From Actinoplanes sp. M2I2 (GTDB taxonomy: Bacteria; Actinomycetota; Actinomycetes; Mycobacteriales; Micromonosporaceae): DNA of 64,000 nucleotides. The DNA lies in the NCBI RefSeq assembly GCF_023544445.1, contig NZ_JALPVJ010000005.1, positions 496,001-560,000 of the forward strand. Direction: 5' to 3'. The notes below the pieces were generated by a model that was not told the DNA's origin, ran no database searches, and was given only the letters and a program-made list of their open reading frames with translations. The stretch's first letter is position 1. Each line of letters begins with the position of its first letter. A program made the position numbers and the translations under genes. Of this stretch, positions 8,727 through 17,731 are shown piece by piece.

Positions 8727-8738
8727 GGCCCAACTTTA
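8727..8738 (-). promoter_or_regulatory. Possible leaderless promoter (-10) of acpS
   Basis: On the minus strand TAAAGT (8738-8733) fits the actinobacterial TANNNT -10 pattern. It ends 6 nt before the GTG start, the spacing expected when transcription begins at the start codon. No convincing -35 is seen. Confidence 0.4.
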
Positions 8739-8778
8739 TCGGTAGACGCCTCCTACCATCCGGCCGAGCGGCGGACCC

Positions 8779-8815
8779 GGCCTGTGGACGACCACTCACC
8801 CCTCGTCCACAGGCC
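8779..8815. promoter_or_regulatory. 13-bp perfect inverted repeat between divergent genes
   Basis: ggcctgtggacga (8779-8791) and tcgtccacaggcc (8803-8815) are exact reverse complements separated by 11 nt. The dyad lies between divergently transcribed acpS and the WXG-like unit, about 65 nt before the ATG at 8880. No T-run follows on either side, so an operator is at least as likely as a terminator. Confidence 0.55.
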
Positions 8816-8879
8816 CGGCCACGGCCGGGCCGCACGCCCTAACGTCAGCGCATCCCACGCCGGACCCAGGAGGTTGCCG

Positions 8880-9167
8880 ATGAACCCCGAGCTCGAAGTC
8901 GACGCCGAGGCGCTGCGACGCGCGGCCTCAGAGATGGCCGCCACCGGTGACCGGGTGACTGCCGCGGCCGCCGGCGAGCCGCCGGTCCCGCGGACCCCGC
9001 GCTGGGCCGCCACCGACGCGGCCCAGCTGGCCGGTGACGCCGCCCGTGGCCTGCTCGCGCTGATCGGCGCCGACGTCGACGAGACGGCCCGCCGCGTCGA
9101 CGAGGCCGGCGCCGCCTACGAGCTGGCCGACGCCCGCGCCGCCACCCGCCTGCGGCTGAGCCGATGA
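8880..9167 (+). CDS. WXG100-like small helical protein
   Basis: A 95-residue, Ala-rich, probably all-helical protein with no signal peptide or membrane segment. Size and composition (two predicted helices around a central RWAATDAAQL turn at 41-50) resemble WXG100/ESX-type substrates, but the exact W-x-G triad is replaced by W-A-A. The start is ATG at 8880 with AGGAGG 6 nt upstream. The stop overlaps the start of the next gene (ATGA), so it is translationally coupled to the DUF1023 hydrolase. This coupling suggests the two proteins form a pair. Role in type VII secretion is inference; no secretion machinery is in the window. Confidence 0.65.
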   Translation: MNPELEVDAEALRRAASEMAATGDRVTAAAAGEPPVPRTPRWAATDAAQLAGDAARGLLALIGADVDETARRVDEAGAAYELADARAATRLRLSR

Positions 9168-10657
9168 CCACCGCCGTCCACGAGCGCCTGCGCGTCACCG
9201 ACCCGGCGCGGTGGCGCGAGCTCGCCCTCTCCTGGCGCCGCTGGGCCACGCTGGCCGGTCGGCTGGCCGCCGAGGTCGGGCTCCGGGTCGCCGCCCTGGG
9301 CGAGGTCTGGCGAGGCGCGGCGGCCACGGCGGCCGCGCGCCGGCTCGACGAGTCGCGGCGGCGGCTCACCCTGTTCCGGCTGCACTGCTGGGTCGCCGAC
9401 CAGGTGACCAGTGAGTTCGCTGCGACGCTGACCCGGGCGCGGGCGCTGCTGACCCGCGCTCTCGCCGCCGGGGCGCCCGGTCGCGACGACAACGGCGACT
9501 TCTCGGCCGCCCTGCTCGTGGCGGCCCGGGCCGATGCCGAGGCCACCGTGCGACTGGAGCGGCTGACCCGGGCGATCGAGGTCCCGGCCCGGCCGCCCGG
9601 TCCCGGCCGGCCCGACTGCGCCACCTCGCCGGCCGGGGTGCGCCGGTGGTGGGACGGGCTCGCCGCCGAGGAGCGCGCCTGGCTGCTGACGACCGAGGCG
9701 GTCTGGCTGGCCCGGCTCGACGGGCTGCCGGTGGCCGACCGCGACGTGGCCAACCGCCTGCTGCTCGACGATCGGCGCGCCGAGATCGACCGGGCCGTGG
9801 CCGGCGCCACCGGGCGCGAGCGCGACCGGCTGCGCGACGTCCGCGACGGGCTCGCCCGGCTGAGCGACCGGCTGGCCGACGAGAACGGCCCGCGCGCCTA
9901 TCTGCTCAGCCTCGACACCGGCGCGGAGGGGCGGGCGGTGGTGGCCCTGGGCGACCCCGACCGGTCCGACAAGGTGCTGACCCACGTGCCCGGGATGACC
10001 GCCGACCTCGCCTCGTTCGGCGGTGAGCTGGCCCGGGCCGAGCGGGTCGCCGTCCGCGCGGCCGAGCTCACCCCACGGTCGGCCACCAGCGCGATCCTGT
10101 GGCTCGACTACGACGCGCCCGACTTCGTCGACGAGGCGGCGAGCGCCCGCCGGGCCGAGGCCGCGGCGCCCGCGCTGCGCCAGTTCCAGGAGGGTCTGCG
10201 GGCCGGGCACGAGGGTCCGCCCGCACGGCAGGTCGTGCTCGGCCACAGCTACGGGTCGCTGGTGGTCGGCCAGGCCGCGGCGACGGGGTTCGAGGCCGAC
10301 GGCGTGGTCTTCGTGGGTTCGCCCGGGGTCGGCGTCGACTCGGCGCGGGAGTTGCGGGTGCCGCCGGGCGACGTGTGGTCGAGCACCTCGCGCGGCGACG
10401 TCATCCAGTACGCGGCGGTCGCGCCGGGCGGGCTCGTGCGCGACCTCGTGACGGCCGGCAGCGTGCCGGTGGCCGGTCCGTGGCTCGCCTTCGGGCGGCC
10501 CGAGCGCGATCTGTGGTTCGGTCACAACCCGAGCGATCCGGCGTTCGGGGCCCGGGTGTTCGCGAGCGCGCCGGGTGGTGGCCACGTCGGCTACTGGGAC
10601 AACGGCAGCCCGTCCCTCGACACCCTGGCCGCCATCACGACCGGAGCAGCCCGATGA
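9164..10657 (+). CDS. WXG-motif N-terminus fused to DUF1023 alpha/beta hydrolase
   Basis: A 497-residue protein in two parts. The first 240 residues are mostly helical and carry a true W-x-G motif (W49-R50-G51 within EVWRGAAA), as in ESX-associated proteins. The C-terminal part (about 245-497) matches the DUF1023 (Abhydrolase_8) family of actinobacteria: VVLGHSYGSLVVG has the nucleophile Ser362, SSTSRGDVIQ carries a likely acid at Asp412, and GGGHVGYWD a likely His474. No signal peptide is seen. It overlaps the small upstream partner by 4 nt and ends 62 nt from the convergent glmS. The substrate is unknown. Confidence 0.8.
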   Translation: MTTAVHERLRVTDPARWRELALSWRRWATLAGRLAAEVGLRVAALGEVWRGAAATAAARRLDESRRRLTLFRLHCWVADQVTSEFAATLTRARALLTRALAAGAPGRDDNGDFSAALLVAARADAEATVRLERLTRAIEVPARPPGPGRPDCATSPAGVRRWWDGLAAEERAWLLTTEAVWLARLDGLPVADRDVANRLLLDDRRAEIDRAVAGATGRERDRLRDVRDGLARLSDRLADENGPRAYLLSLDTGAEGRAVVALGDPDRSDKVLTHVPGMTADLASFGGELARAERVAVRAAELTPRSATSAILWLDYDAPDFVDEAASARRAEAAAPALRQFQEGLRAGHEGPPARQVVLGHSYGSLVVGQAAATGFEADGVVFVGSPGVGVDSARELRVPPGDVWSSTSRGDVIQYAAVAPGGLVRDLVTAGSVPVAGPWLAFGRPERDLWFGHNPSDPAFGARVFASAPGGGHVGYWDNGSPSLDTLAAITTGAAR

Positions 10658-10719
10658 CGGCACCGGCCGCCACCGCACCGAGCCGGTGCGATGACGGCCG
10701 GCGGCCGGACAGGCGGGAA

Positions 10720-12603
10720 CTACTCGACGGTGACCGACTTCGCCAGGTTGCGGGGCTGGTCGACGTCGTGGCCCCGGGCCGAGGCGATCTCACAGGCGAG
10801 GATCTGCAGCGGCACGGTGGTCATCAGCGGCGCCAGCAGGGTCGGCGTGGCCGGCACCGGGATCAGGTGGTCGGCGTAGGCGGCGACGCTGTCATCGCCC
10901 TCCTCGGCGATCACGATGGTGCGGGCGCCACGGGCCCGGACCTCCTGGATGTTCGAGACGACCTTGTCGCGCATGACGCCGCGGCCGGCCGGCGAGGGCA
11001 CCACGCACACCACCGGGGTGCCCTCGTCGATCAGGGCGATCGGACCGTGCTTGAGCTCACCGGCGGCGAAGCCCTCGGCGTGCATGTAGGCGAGCTCCTT
11101 GAGCTTGAGCGCGCCCTCCAGCGCCACCGGATAGCCGACGTGCCGGCCGATGAAGAGCACCGTCGAGGCGGTCTTCAGGTCACGGCCGAGGGCGCGTACT
11201 TCCTCCATCGAGCCGAGCAGCCGGCGCAGGCTGTCCGGGGTGGTCTGCAGCTTCTCGACCACGGCCGCGACCTCGTCGGCGTACATGACGCCGCGGATCT
11301 GGGCCAGGTGCAGGCCGATGAGATAGCAGGCGACCAGCTGGGTGAGGAACGCCTTGGTCGACGCCACCGCGATCTCGGGGCCGCCGTGGGTGTAGAGCAC
11401 CGCGTCCGACTCGCGGGGGATCGTCGAGCCGTTGGTGTTGCAGATCGCCAGCACGCGGGCCTTCTGCTCCTTGGCGTGGCGCAGCGCCATCAGCGTGTCC
11501 ATCGTCTCGCCGGACTGACTGATCACGATCACCAGCGTCGAGCGGTCGAGGATCGGGTCGCGGTAACGGAACTCGCTGGCCAGCTCGACCTCGCACGGGA
11601 GGCGCACCCAGTGCTCGATGGCGTACTTGGCGACCATGCCCGCGTTGTAGGACGTGCCGCAGGCGATGATGAAGATCTTGTCGACGTCGCGCAGGTCCTG
11701 ATCGGTGAGCCGCACCTCGTCGAGGATGATCTCGCCCCGGTCGGAGAGCCGGCCCAGCAGCGTGTCGGCGATGGCCTGCGGCTGCTCGGCGATCTCCTTG
11801 AGCATGAAGTAGTCGTAGCCGCCCTTCTCGGCGGCCGAGGCGTCCCAGTCGATGTGGAACTCGGTGCCCTTCTGCACCGAGCCGTCGAAACCGGTGATCT
11901 CGATGCCGGCCGGCGTGATCAGGACGACCTGGTCCTGGCCCAGCTCGATCGCCTCACGGGTGTACTCGATGAACGCCGACACGTCGCTGGCCAGGAAGTT
12001 CTCACCGTCGCCGCGGCCCACGACCAGCGGCGAGTTGCGGCGGGCGGCCACGACCGCGTCGGGCACCTCGACGTCGATGGCGAGCAGGGTGAAGGCGCCC
12101 TCGAGCCGGCGCACCGTCCGGCGCATGCCCTCGGCCAGCAGCTCCGGCCCCTCGGCGTGGCCCGCCTCGCGCAACGCCCGCACCTCGGCGGAGAGCAGGT
12201 GGGCGGCGCACTCGGTGTCGGTGTCGCTGGCGAACTCCACCCCGGTCGCCTCGAGCTCGGCCCGCAGGCGGGCGAAGTTCTCGATGATGCCGTTGTGGAT
12301 GACCGCGACCCGGCCGTCCCGCGAGACGTGCGGGTGCGCATTGCGGTCGGTCGGACCGCCGTGCGTCGCCCAGCGCGTGTGGCCGATGCCGGTGAGCCCA
12401 CCGGCGATGGCGGGATCCGCGGCCTCGGCGAGAGCCTTCTCCAGATTGGCGAGCTTGCCGGCCTTCTTCTCGGTCAGCAGAACGCCGTCGTCGACGACAG
12501 CGACACCGGCGGAGTCGTACCCGCGGTATTCCAGCCGGCGCAGTCCGTCAAGAACGATGCTGAGCGCCGGACGACCGCCGACGTACCCCACGATGCCACA
12601 CAT
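10720..12603 (-). CDS. glmS: Glucosamine-fructose-6-phosphate aminotransferase
   Basis: A 627-residue enzyme making glucosamine-6-phosphate from fructose-6-phosphate and glutamine, the first step towards UDP-GlcNAc. It starts MCGIVGYVGG, so the catalytic Cys becomes residue 1 after Met removal, and this fixes the start at ATG 12603 even though the frame is open further upstream. The glutaminase domain (about 1-230, EYRGYDSAGVAV, HTRWATHG) is followed by two SIS sugar-isomerase domains (ACGTSYNAG, SQSGETMDT), and the C-terminus ends in LAKSVTVE as usual. No glmS ribozyme-like leader is apparent. glmM, the next pathway step, lies nearby at 15135-16484. Confidence 0.97.
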   Translation of the reverse strand: MCGIVGYVGGRPALSIVLDGLRRLEYRGYDSAGVAVVDDGVLLTEKKAGKLANLEKALAEAADPAIAGGLTGIGHTRWATHGGPTDRNAHPHVSRDGRVAVIHNGIIENFARLRAELEATGVEFASDTDTECAAHLLSAEVRALREAGHAEGPELLAEGMRRTVRRLEGAFTLLAIDVEVPDAVVAARRNSPLVVGRGDGENFLASDVSAFIEYTREAIELGQDQVVLITPAGIEITGFDGSVQKGTEFHIDWDASAAEKGGYDYFMLKEIAEQPQAIADTLLGRLSDRGEIILDEVRLTDQDLRDVDKIFIIACGTSYNAGMVAKYAIEHWVRLPCEVELASEFRYRDPILDRSTLVIVISQSGETMDTLMALRHAKEQKARVLAICNTNGSTIPRESDAVLYTHGGPEIAVASTKAFLTQLVACYLIGLHLAQIRGVMYADEVAAVVEKLQTTPDSLRRLLGSMEEVRALGRDLKTASTVLFIGRHVGYPVALEGALKLKELAYMHAEGFAAGELKHGPIALIDEGTPVVCVVPSPAGRGVMRDKVVSNIQEVRARGARTIVIAEEGDDSVAAYADHLIPVPATPTLLAPLMTTVPLQILACEIASARGHDVDQPRNLAKSVTVE

Positions 12604-12774
12604 GGCGGAGACTCTAGCCCACGACCGCTCATCCGTCATGCGCGAGAAGCACCCTTTTGAGCACTCGGTCTGCGCAGAACGGACCGAAAGGCCTACGGCG
12701 CCCTCCAACGACTGGCGTCATTGGCGTACCGTCGGCTACCGCGCGACGACAGCGCGCTCGCACCGGGAGACATG

Positions 12775-13674
12775 GTGAGCAAACAGCCCGACAATCGGCA
12801 GCCGGACGGCACCTCTGAGCCGACCGTTCCCGGCCACCCGGCCTCCGGCCCGCCGTATCCGCCGACCTTCGCGCCCGGATACGCGTCGCTGCCCCAGCCG
12901 CCGAACCCGGACTATCCGCCGACGGCGGAGTTCCCGGCCACCCCGACGGATCAATTCCCCGAGACGTACGCGCCCTCGCCGCAGTACGGCCCACCGGCGC
13001 AGTACGGCCCACCGGCGCAGTACGCCCCGCCACCGCAGTACGCCCCGCCGGGATACGGTCCGCCACCCTTCGGTGCTCCCGGGCATCCTCAGCCGTCCTA
13101 CCCGGGGCCGTCGGGCCCGCCGCCGCGCAAGAGCAAACTGCCGATCATCGCGGTGATCGTGGCGGTCACGCTCCTGCTCTGTGGCGGCGTCGCGACCGCG
13201 GGGGTGCTCATCGCGCGCAACGTGGCCGACCGGGCCGAGCGGGCGGTCGACCAGCTCCCCGACCTGCCGTCGGCCGCGCCGCAGCTGCCCGACCTGCCGA
13301 CCGACGGGCCCGGCCTGCCCACCGACCTGCCCGACCTGCCCACCGACCTGCCCAGCCTGCCGGCCGCGCCCGGCCTCGACGGTCGGACGATCTCGGTGAC
13401 GTACGAGGTGAGCGGTGAGGGCCAGGCCTCGCAGATCCTCTACGTGGAGAAGCTCGGCGACGCGCCCAAGCGCCTGCAGAATGTCGATCTGCCGTGGAAG
13501 TTCACGACCAAGATGGAGACGCCGGCGCTGGTGTCGGTCGTCGCGATGCGGGTCGGCACGTCGGAGGAGACGATCAGTTGCCGGGCTCTGGTCGACGGCG
13601 CCGAGGTGAAGCAGCGCACGTCGAGCGCGAGCACCGTCGCCACGGCCACCTGCACCCACTTCGCCATCGAATAA
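12775..13674 (+). CDS. Proline-rich, single-pass MmpS-like membrane protein
   Basis: About 299 residues. Residues 1-115 are Pro/Tyr/Gln-rich with repeated QYGPPA / QYAPPP units. One membrane helix follows (about 121-145, IIAVIVAVTLLLCGGVATAGVL), then an extracellular Leu/Pro/Asp linker with LPDLPTD-type repeats (about 155-198). The C-terminal beta domain (about 200-299), starting RTISVTYEVSGEG, resembles the MmpS family. Two cysteines (ISCRALVDG and TATCTHF) could form a disulfide. GTG at 12775 is preferred over ATG at 12772 because GGGAGA at 12765-12770 is too close to the ATG. Divergent from glmS. No MmpL partner is nearby, so the role is unknown. Confidence 0.75.
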   Translation: MSKQPDNRQPDGTSEPTVPGHPASGPPYPPTFAPGYASLPQPPNPDYPPTAEFPATPTDQFPETYAPSPQYGPPAQYGPPAQYAPPPQYAPPGYGPPPFGAPGHPQPSYPGPSGPPPRKSKLPIIAVIVAVTLLLCGGVATAGVLIARNVADRAERAVDQLPDLPSAAPQLPDLPTDGPGLPTDLPDLPTDLPSLPAAPGLDGRTISVTYEVSGEGQASQILYVEKLGDAPKRLQNVDLPWKFTTKMETPALVSVVAMRVGTSEETISCRALVDGAEVKQRTSSASTVATATCTHFAIE

Positions 13675-13699
13675 GCGCATCAAATGAGCACATCGAATG

Positions 13700-13755
13700 A
13701 GCCCCACCGAGGGAGCCCCACCGAGGGAACCCCAGCGAGGGAACCTCAGCGAGGG
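13700..13755. repeat. Four 14-bp tandem repeats upstream of the aminotransferase
   Basis: agccccaccgaggg occurs at 13700-13713 and exactly again at 13714-13727. Two diverged copies (aaccccagcgaggg, aacctcagcgaggg) follow to 13755. They lie in the 150-nt spacer between the MmpS-like gene and the aminotransferase. Confidence 0.85.
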
Positions 13756-13823
13756 AGCGCGAGCGGCATGAGCGCGAGCGGGCGATCCGACAGACGAGCG
13801 GCCGAGCAGAAGGACTACCGACC

Positions 13824-15005
13824 TTGACGAGCGACCCGCTGGTCGAACGGATGCGCCCGTTCGGCACAACCATTTTCACGGAGATGTCCGCGCTGGCCAC
13901 CCGCACCGGCTCGATCAACCTGGGCCAGGGCTTCCCGGACACCGACGGCCCGGCCGAGATGCTGGACGCCGCCGCGCGGGCCCTGCGGGAGGGCGCCAAC
14001 CAGTACCCGCCGCTCCCCGGCATCCCCGCGCTGCGGGCGGCCGTCGCCGCGCACGAACAGCGCTTCTGGCGGCTCGAGCGCGACCCGGACAGCGAGGTCG
14101 TCGTCACCGCCGGGGCGACCGAGGCGATCGCCGCGGCGATCCTCGCCCTGTGCGAGCCCGGCGACGAGGTCGTCACGTTCGAGCCCTACTACGACTCGTA
14201 CGCCGCCTCGATCACCCTGGCCGGCGCCGTCCGCCGGCCGGTCACGCTGCGTCCGGGCGCCGACGGCCGCTACGGCTTCGACGAGGAGCGGTTGCGTGCG
14301 GCGTTCGGCCCGCGCACCCGTCTGGTGCTGCTCAACTCGCCGCACAACCCCACCGGCAAGGTGTTCACGGCGGCCGAGCTGGCCCTGATCGCCGAGCTGT
14401 GCCGGGAGCACGACACCTACGCCGTGACCGACGAGGTCTATGAGCACCTGGTCTTCACCGACGCCGCCGAGCCGCACGTGCCGCTCGCGAGCCTGCCGGG
14501 CATGCGCGAGCGCACGCTGCGCATCTCGTCGGCCGGCAAGACGTTCTCGTGCACGGGCTGGAAGGTCGGCTGGGCGACCGGGCCCGCGCGGCTGGTGTCC
14601 GCGCTGACGAGGGTGAAGCAGTTCCTGACCTTCGTGAACGCCGGCCCGCTGCAGCCGGCCGTGGCCGTCGCGCTCGGGCTCGGCGACGACTACTTCACCG
14701 GCTTCCGGGACCAGCTCCAGGCCCGCCGCGACCACCTGACCGCCGGGCTGGTCGAGGCCGGGTTCGCGGTGCAGCCCTCCGAGGGCACGTACTTCGTGAC
14801 GGCCGACATCACGCCGCTGGGCGGGACCGACGGCATCGAGTTCTGCCGCGAGCTGCCCGGGCGCTGCGGTGTGGTCGCCGTGCCCACGCAGGTCTTCTAC
14901 GACGACCGGGCCGCGGGGCGCCACCTCATCCGCTTCGCCTTCTGCAAGCGCGAGTCCGTGATCGACGAGGCCGCGCAACGGCTGGCCAAGCTCGACCGCG
15001 GCTAG
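13824..15005 (+). CDS. PLP-dependent aminotransferase, DapC/kynurenine-aminotransferase type
   Basis: A 393-residue class I aminotransferase. INLGQGFPDTDGP (31-43), NQYPPLPGIPALR (59-71), NSPHNPTGKV (171-180) and the PLP lysine in SSAGKTFSCTGWKVGW (Lys239) define the subgroup that includes mycobacterial DapC (N-succinyl-L,L-diaminopimelate aminotransferase) and kynurenine aminotransferases. In actinobacteria the DapC role in lysine/peptidoglycan synthesis is a reasonable reading, but the motifs alone do not separate the two. The start is probably TTG at 13824 with AAGGA about 10 nt upstream; ATG at 13851 is an alternative. Confidence 0.85.
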   Translation: MTSDPLVERMRPFGTTIFTEMSALATRTGSINLGQGFPDTDGPAEMLDAAARALREGANQYPPLPGIPALRAAVAAHEQRFWRLERDPDSEVVVTAGATEAIAAAILALCEPGDEVVTFEPYYDSYAASITLAGAVRRPVTLRPGADGRYGFDEERLRAAFGPRTRLVLLNSPHNPTGKVFTAAELALIAELCREHDTYAVTDEVYEHLVFTDAAEPHVPLASLPGMRERTLRISSAGKTFSCTGWKVGWATGPARLVSALTRVKQFLTFVNAGPLQPAVAVALGLGDDYFTGFRDQLQARRDHLTAGLVEAGFAVQPSEGTYFVTADITPLGGTDGIEFCRELPGRCGVVAVPTQVFYDDRAAGRHLIRFAFCKRESVIDEAAQRLAKLDRG

Positions 15006-15006
15006 C

Positions 15007-15134
15007 GAACGGCCCGCGCTGCGAAAGGCCGGCCCCGCGGGACCGGCCGCCATGGAGAACGGGCCAGCTCGGCAGGACCGGCCGGCATGGAGAACGGGCC
15101 GGCCCGACAGGACCGGCCCGCGCTGCGAACAGGG
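15007..15134. repeat. 35-bp tandem repeats between convergent genes
   Basis: The unit starting gaccggccgccatggagaac at 15041-15075 is repeated with few changes at 15076-15110. Partial, more diverged copies lie before (15007-15040) and after (15111-15134). Each unit contains self-complementary ggcc/gggcc stretches. The array fills the whole gap between the convergent aminotransferase and glmM genes, so it may serve as a bidirectional terminator. Confidence 0.8.
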
Positions 15135-16484
15135 TCAGACCGGGCTGGCCGACCGGACCTCTTCGGCGATCCGCTCGGCGACCTCGCGAGCGTGCTCCTC
15201 GGTGGCCGCCTCGACCATCACCCGGACGAGAGGCTCGGTGCCCGACGGGCGCAGCAGCACCCGACCGGTCTCGCCCAGCTCGTTCTCGGCCAGCGCCACG
15301 GCGGCCTGCACGGCGGGGGCCGCCGCTCCGGCCGCGCGGTCGCCGACCCGGACGTTGATCAGCACCTGCGGCAGCGTGTGCAGCACGGACGCCAGGTCGG
15401 CCAGCGACTTGCCGGTCGACGCCAGGTGAGCCATCAGGTGCAGGCCGGTCAGCACGCCGTCGCCGGTGGTGGCGAACGCCGGCATCACGATGTGCCCGCT
15501 CTGCTCGCCGCCCAGCGCGAACCCACCCGCGGCCAGCTCCTCCAGCACGTATCGGTCGCCGACCTTGGTCTCGAGCAGTTTGATGCCGGACTGCTTCATG
15601 GCGATCCGCAGGCCCAGGTTGCTCATGACGGTCGCGACCAGCGTGTCGTCGGTCAGCGTCCCGGCGTCGCGCATCGCCAGGGCCAGGATCGCCATGATCT
15701 GGTCGCCGTCCACGATCTCGCCCGCGGCCGTGACAGCCAGGCAGCGGTCCGCGTCGCCGTCGTGGGCGAGGCCCAGGTCGGCCCCCTCGGCCAGCACGGC
15801 GTCCCGCACCTTGTCGAGGTGGGTCGAGCCGCACTCCTCGTTGATGTTCAGGCCGTCCGGGTCGGCGTGGATCGCGATGACCTCGGCTCCGGCCTCCTCG
15901 TAGGCGACCGGGGCGACCTCGCTGGCCGCGCCGTTCGCGCAGTCGACCACGACCTTGATGCCGTCGAGCCGGTTCGGGACGGACCCGACCAGGTGCTTCA
16001 CATAGTGCTCAGCCCCGTCGAGCAGATCGTGCACCCGCCCGATGGCCGCGCCGGTCGGGCGGCCGACCAGCCCGTGCCCGTCCTTGACGGCCTGCTCGAT
16101 GCGTTCCTCGAGCTCGTCCGGCAGCTTGGAGCCGCCGGCGGCGAAGAGCTTGATCCCGTTGTCGGGCATCGGGTTGTGCGAGGCCGACAGCATCACGCCG
16201 AGGTCGGCGTTGGTCTGGCCGACCAGGAAGGCGACCGCGGGGGTGGGCAGCACGCCGACCCGCACCACGTTCGCCCCGGCGCTGGTGAGCCCGGCGACCA
16301 CGGCCGCCTCGAGCATTTCGCCGCTGGCCCGCGGGTCCCGCCCGACGATGGCCAGGGGCTGATGGCTGCTGTCGCTCTCGACCAGCACGCGCGCTGCCGC
16401 GACGGCGACACTGAGTGCCAGTTCCGGGGTGAGATCGCCATTCGCGAGTCCGCGTACGCCGTCGGTGCCGAACAGACGCCCCAT
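15135..16484 (-). CDS. glmM: Phosphoglucosamine mutase
   Basis: A 449-residue alpha-D-phosphohexomutase converting glucosamine-6-phosphate to glucosamine-1-phosphate for UDP-GlcNAc synthesis. It begins [12 protein letters not shown], with the phosphoserine loop [11 protein letters not shown] (Ser102, same number as the E. coli enzyme), the metal loop DGDADRC and the sugar-specificity loop GGEQSGH. The RBS is GGAAAGGAAG. It lies 144 nt downstream of rpsI, after a terminator-like hairpin, an arrangement (rplM-rpsI-glmM) common in Gram-positive actinomycetes. Confidence 0.97.
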   Translation of the reverse strand: MGRLFGTDGVRGLANGDLTPELALSVAVAAARVLVESDSSHQPLAIVGRDPRASGEMLEAAVVAGLTSAGANVVRVGVLPTPAVAFLVGQTNADLGVMLSASHNPMPDNGIKLFAAGGSKLPDELEERIEQAVKDGHGLVGRPTGAAIGRVHDLLDGAEHYVKHLVGSVPNRLDGIKVVVDCANGAASEVAPVAYEEAGAEVIAIHADPDGLNINEECGSTHLDKVRDAVLAEGADLGLAHDGDADRCLAVTAAGEIVDGDQIMAILALAMRDAGTLTDDTLVATVMSNLGLRIAMKQSGIKLLETKVGDRYVLEELAAGGFALGGEQSGHIVMPAFATTGDGVLTGLHLMAHLASTGKSLADLASVLHTLPQVLINVRVGDRAAGAAAPAVQAAVALAENELGETGRVLLRPSGTEPLVRVMVEAATEEHAREVAERIAEEVRSASPV

Positions 16485-16552
16485 AGAGGCTTCCTTTCCC
16501 CGGAATCACCCCTGAGGGAGAGGCCAAGCCGGGTGCGTTGAGAAGGGAGGGG

Positions 16553-16610
16553 AACGCAAAACGGCCGGGCCGGCCCCCTCGAGAAAACCAGGGGGGCGCA
16601 ACCCGGCCGT
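16553..16610 (-). terminator. Terminator hairpin after rpsI
   Basis: On the minus strand ACGGCCGGG (16610-16602) pairs exactly with CCCGGCCGT (16569-16561), with an inner G/C-rich stem between them (GCCCCC / GGGGGC). The second arm runs directly into TTTGCGTT. It separates rplM-rpsI from glmM. Confidence 0.7.
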
Positions 16611-16628
16611 GTCAGACTCGGCGCAAAA

Positions 16629-17156
16629 TCAGCGCTTCGAGTACTGCGGAGCCTTGCGGGCCTTCTTGAGACCGTACTTCTTGCTCTCCTTGACGCGGGC
16701 GTCGCGGGTGAGGAAGCCGGCCTTCTTGAGGGCGGGACGGTCGTCGGGCTCGTTGGTGATGAGCGCCCGCGCGATGCCGAGGCGCAGCGCGCCGGCCTGA
16801 CCGGTGATGCCGCCGCCGCGCAGGTTGGCGATGACGTCGAACTGCTCGTCCTTCTCGGCGGTCACGAACGGCTCACGGATGAGCTGCTGGTGCACCTTGC
16901 TCGGGAAGTAGGCCTCGAGATCGCGGCCGTTGCAGGTGATCTTGCCGGTGCCGGGGACGAGACGCACCCGGACGATGGCCTCCTTGCGGCGGCCGACGGT
17001 CTGGATGGGACGGTCACCGGGACGCGGGGCGCGGACCGGGGCCGGCGCGGGCGTCTCGACGACAACGACCGTCTCAGCGGGCGTCTCGACGACAACGGCC
17101 GTCTCAGCGGGCACCTCGACGGTCTCGACGACCTCGGGCTCGATAACGTCGGACAT
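16629..17156 (-). CDS. rpsI: 30S ribosomal protein S9
   Basis: A 175-residue S9. The conserved core begins [18 protein letters not shown] and ends in the universal [12 protein letters not shown] tail that reaches the P-site tRNA. About 45 extra N-terminal residues are Glu/Val/Thr/Pro-rich (repeated [14 protein letters not shown]), an extension common in actinomycete S9. ATG at 17156 is preferred because GAAGG lies 7 nt upstream. A GTG at 17180 overlapping the rplM stop would add eight residues and is an alternative. Confidence 0.95.
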   Translation of the reverse strand: MSDVIEPEVVETVEVPAETAVVVETPAETVVVVETPAPAPVRAPRPGDRPIQTVGRRKEAIVRVRLVPGTGKITCNGRDLEAYFPSKVHQQLIREPFVTAEKDEQFDVIANLRGGGITGQAGALRLGIARALITNEPDDRPALKKAGFLTRDARVKESKKYGLKKARKAPQYSKR

Positions 17157-17176
17157 GCTGCTGCCTTCTCCCGCGC

Positions 17177-17620
17177 TCACTGCGCGATCTGGGTGATTAC
17201 GAACGGCTGGGGCTGCTGCGCCGCGTGCGGGTGCTCAGCGCCCGGGTAGACCTTCAGCTTCTTGATGATCTGCCGCGCGAGCTTGTTGTGCGGGAGCATG
17301 CCCTTGACGGCCAGCTCGATCGCCTTCTCGGGGCGCTTGCTCAGCAGCTCCTCGTAACCGACCTGCTTGAGACCGCCCGGGTAACCCGAGTGGCGGTACG
17401 CCACCTTGGTCTGCCGCTTGTTGCCGGTCAGGGCGACCTTGCCGGCATTGATGATCACCACAAAGTCGCCGGTGTCGACATGCGGGGCGAAGGTCGGCTT
17501 GTGCTTTCCGCGCAGGAGGGTCGCGGTGTGGGTGGCCAGCCGACCCAGAACGACGTCAGAAGCGTCGATAATGTGCCACTGACGCTCGATCTCACCCGGC
17601 TTCGGGCTGTACGTACGCAC
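17177..17620 (-). CDS. rplM: 50S ribosomal protein L13
   Basis: A 147-residue L13 of standard length. It begins [20 protein letters not shown] and contains [15 protein letters not shown] and [12 protein letters not shown], all family hallmarks. The start is GTG at 17620 with AGGTAATTCT before it. It is the first gene of the two-gene rplM-rpsI operon, with a sigma-70-like promoter about 110 nt upstream. Confidence 0.97.
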   Translation of the reverse strand: MRTYSPKPGEIERQWHIIDASDVVLGRLATHTATLLRGKHKPTFAPHVDTGDFVVIINAGKVALTGNKRQTKVAYRHSGYPGGLKQVGYEELLSKRPEKAIELAVKGMLPHNKLARQIIKKLKVYPGAEHPHAAQQPQPFVITQIAQ

Positions 17621-17731
17621 AGAATTACCTTGTCTTGTCGTCGGTCTGGGGTCGCGCGCTGGTCGCGCCGAACGCGAACATCGAGCCTACCCCCGGGGAG
17701 TGGGCTCGCAGCTGTCGCACAACAGCAGGCA

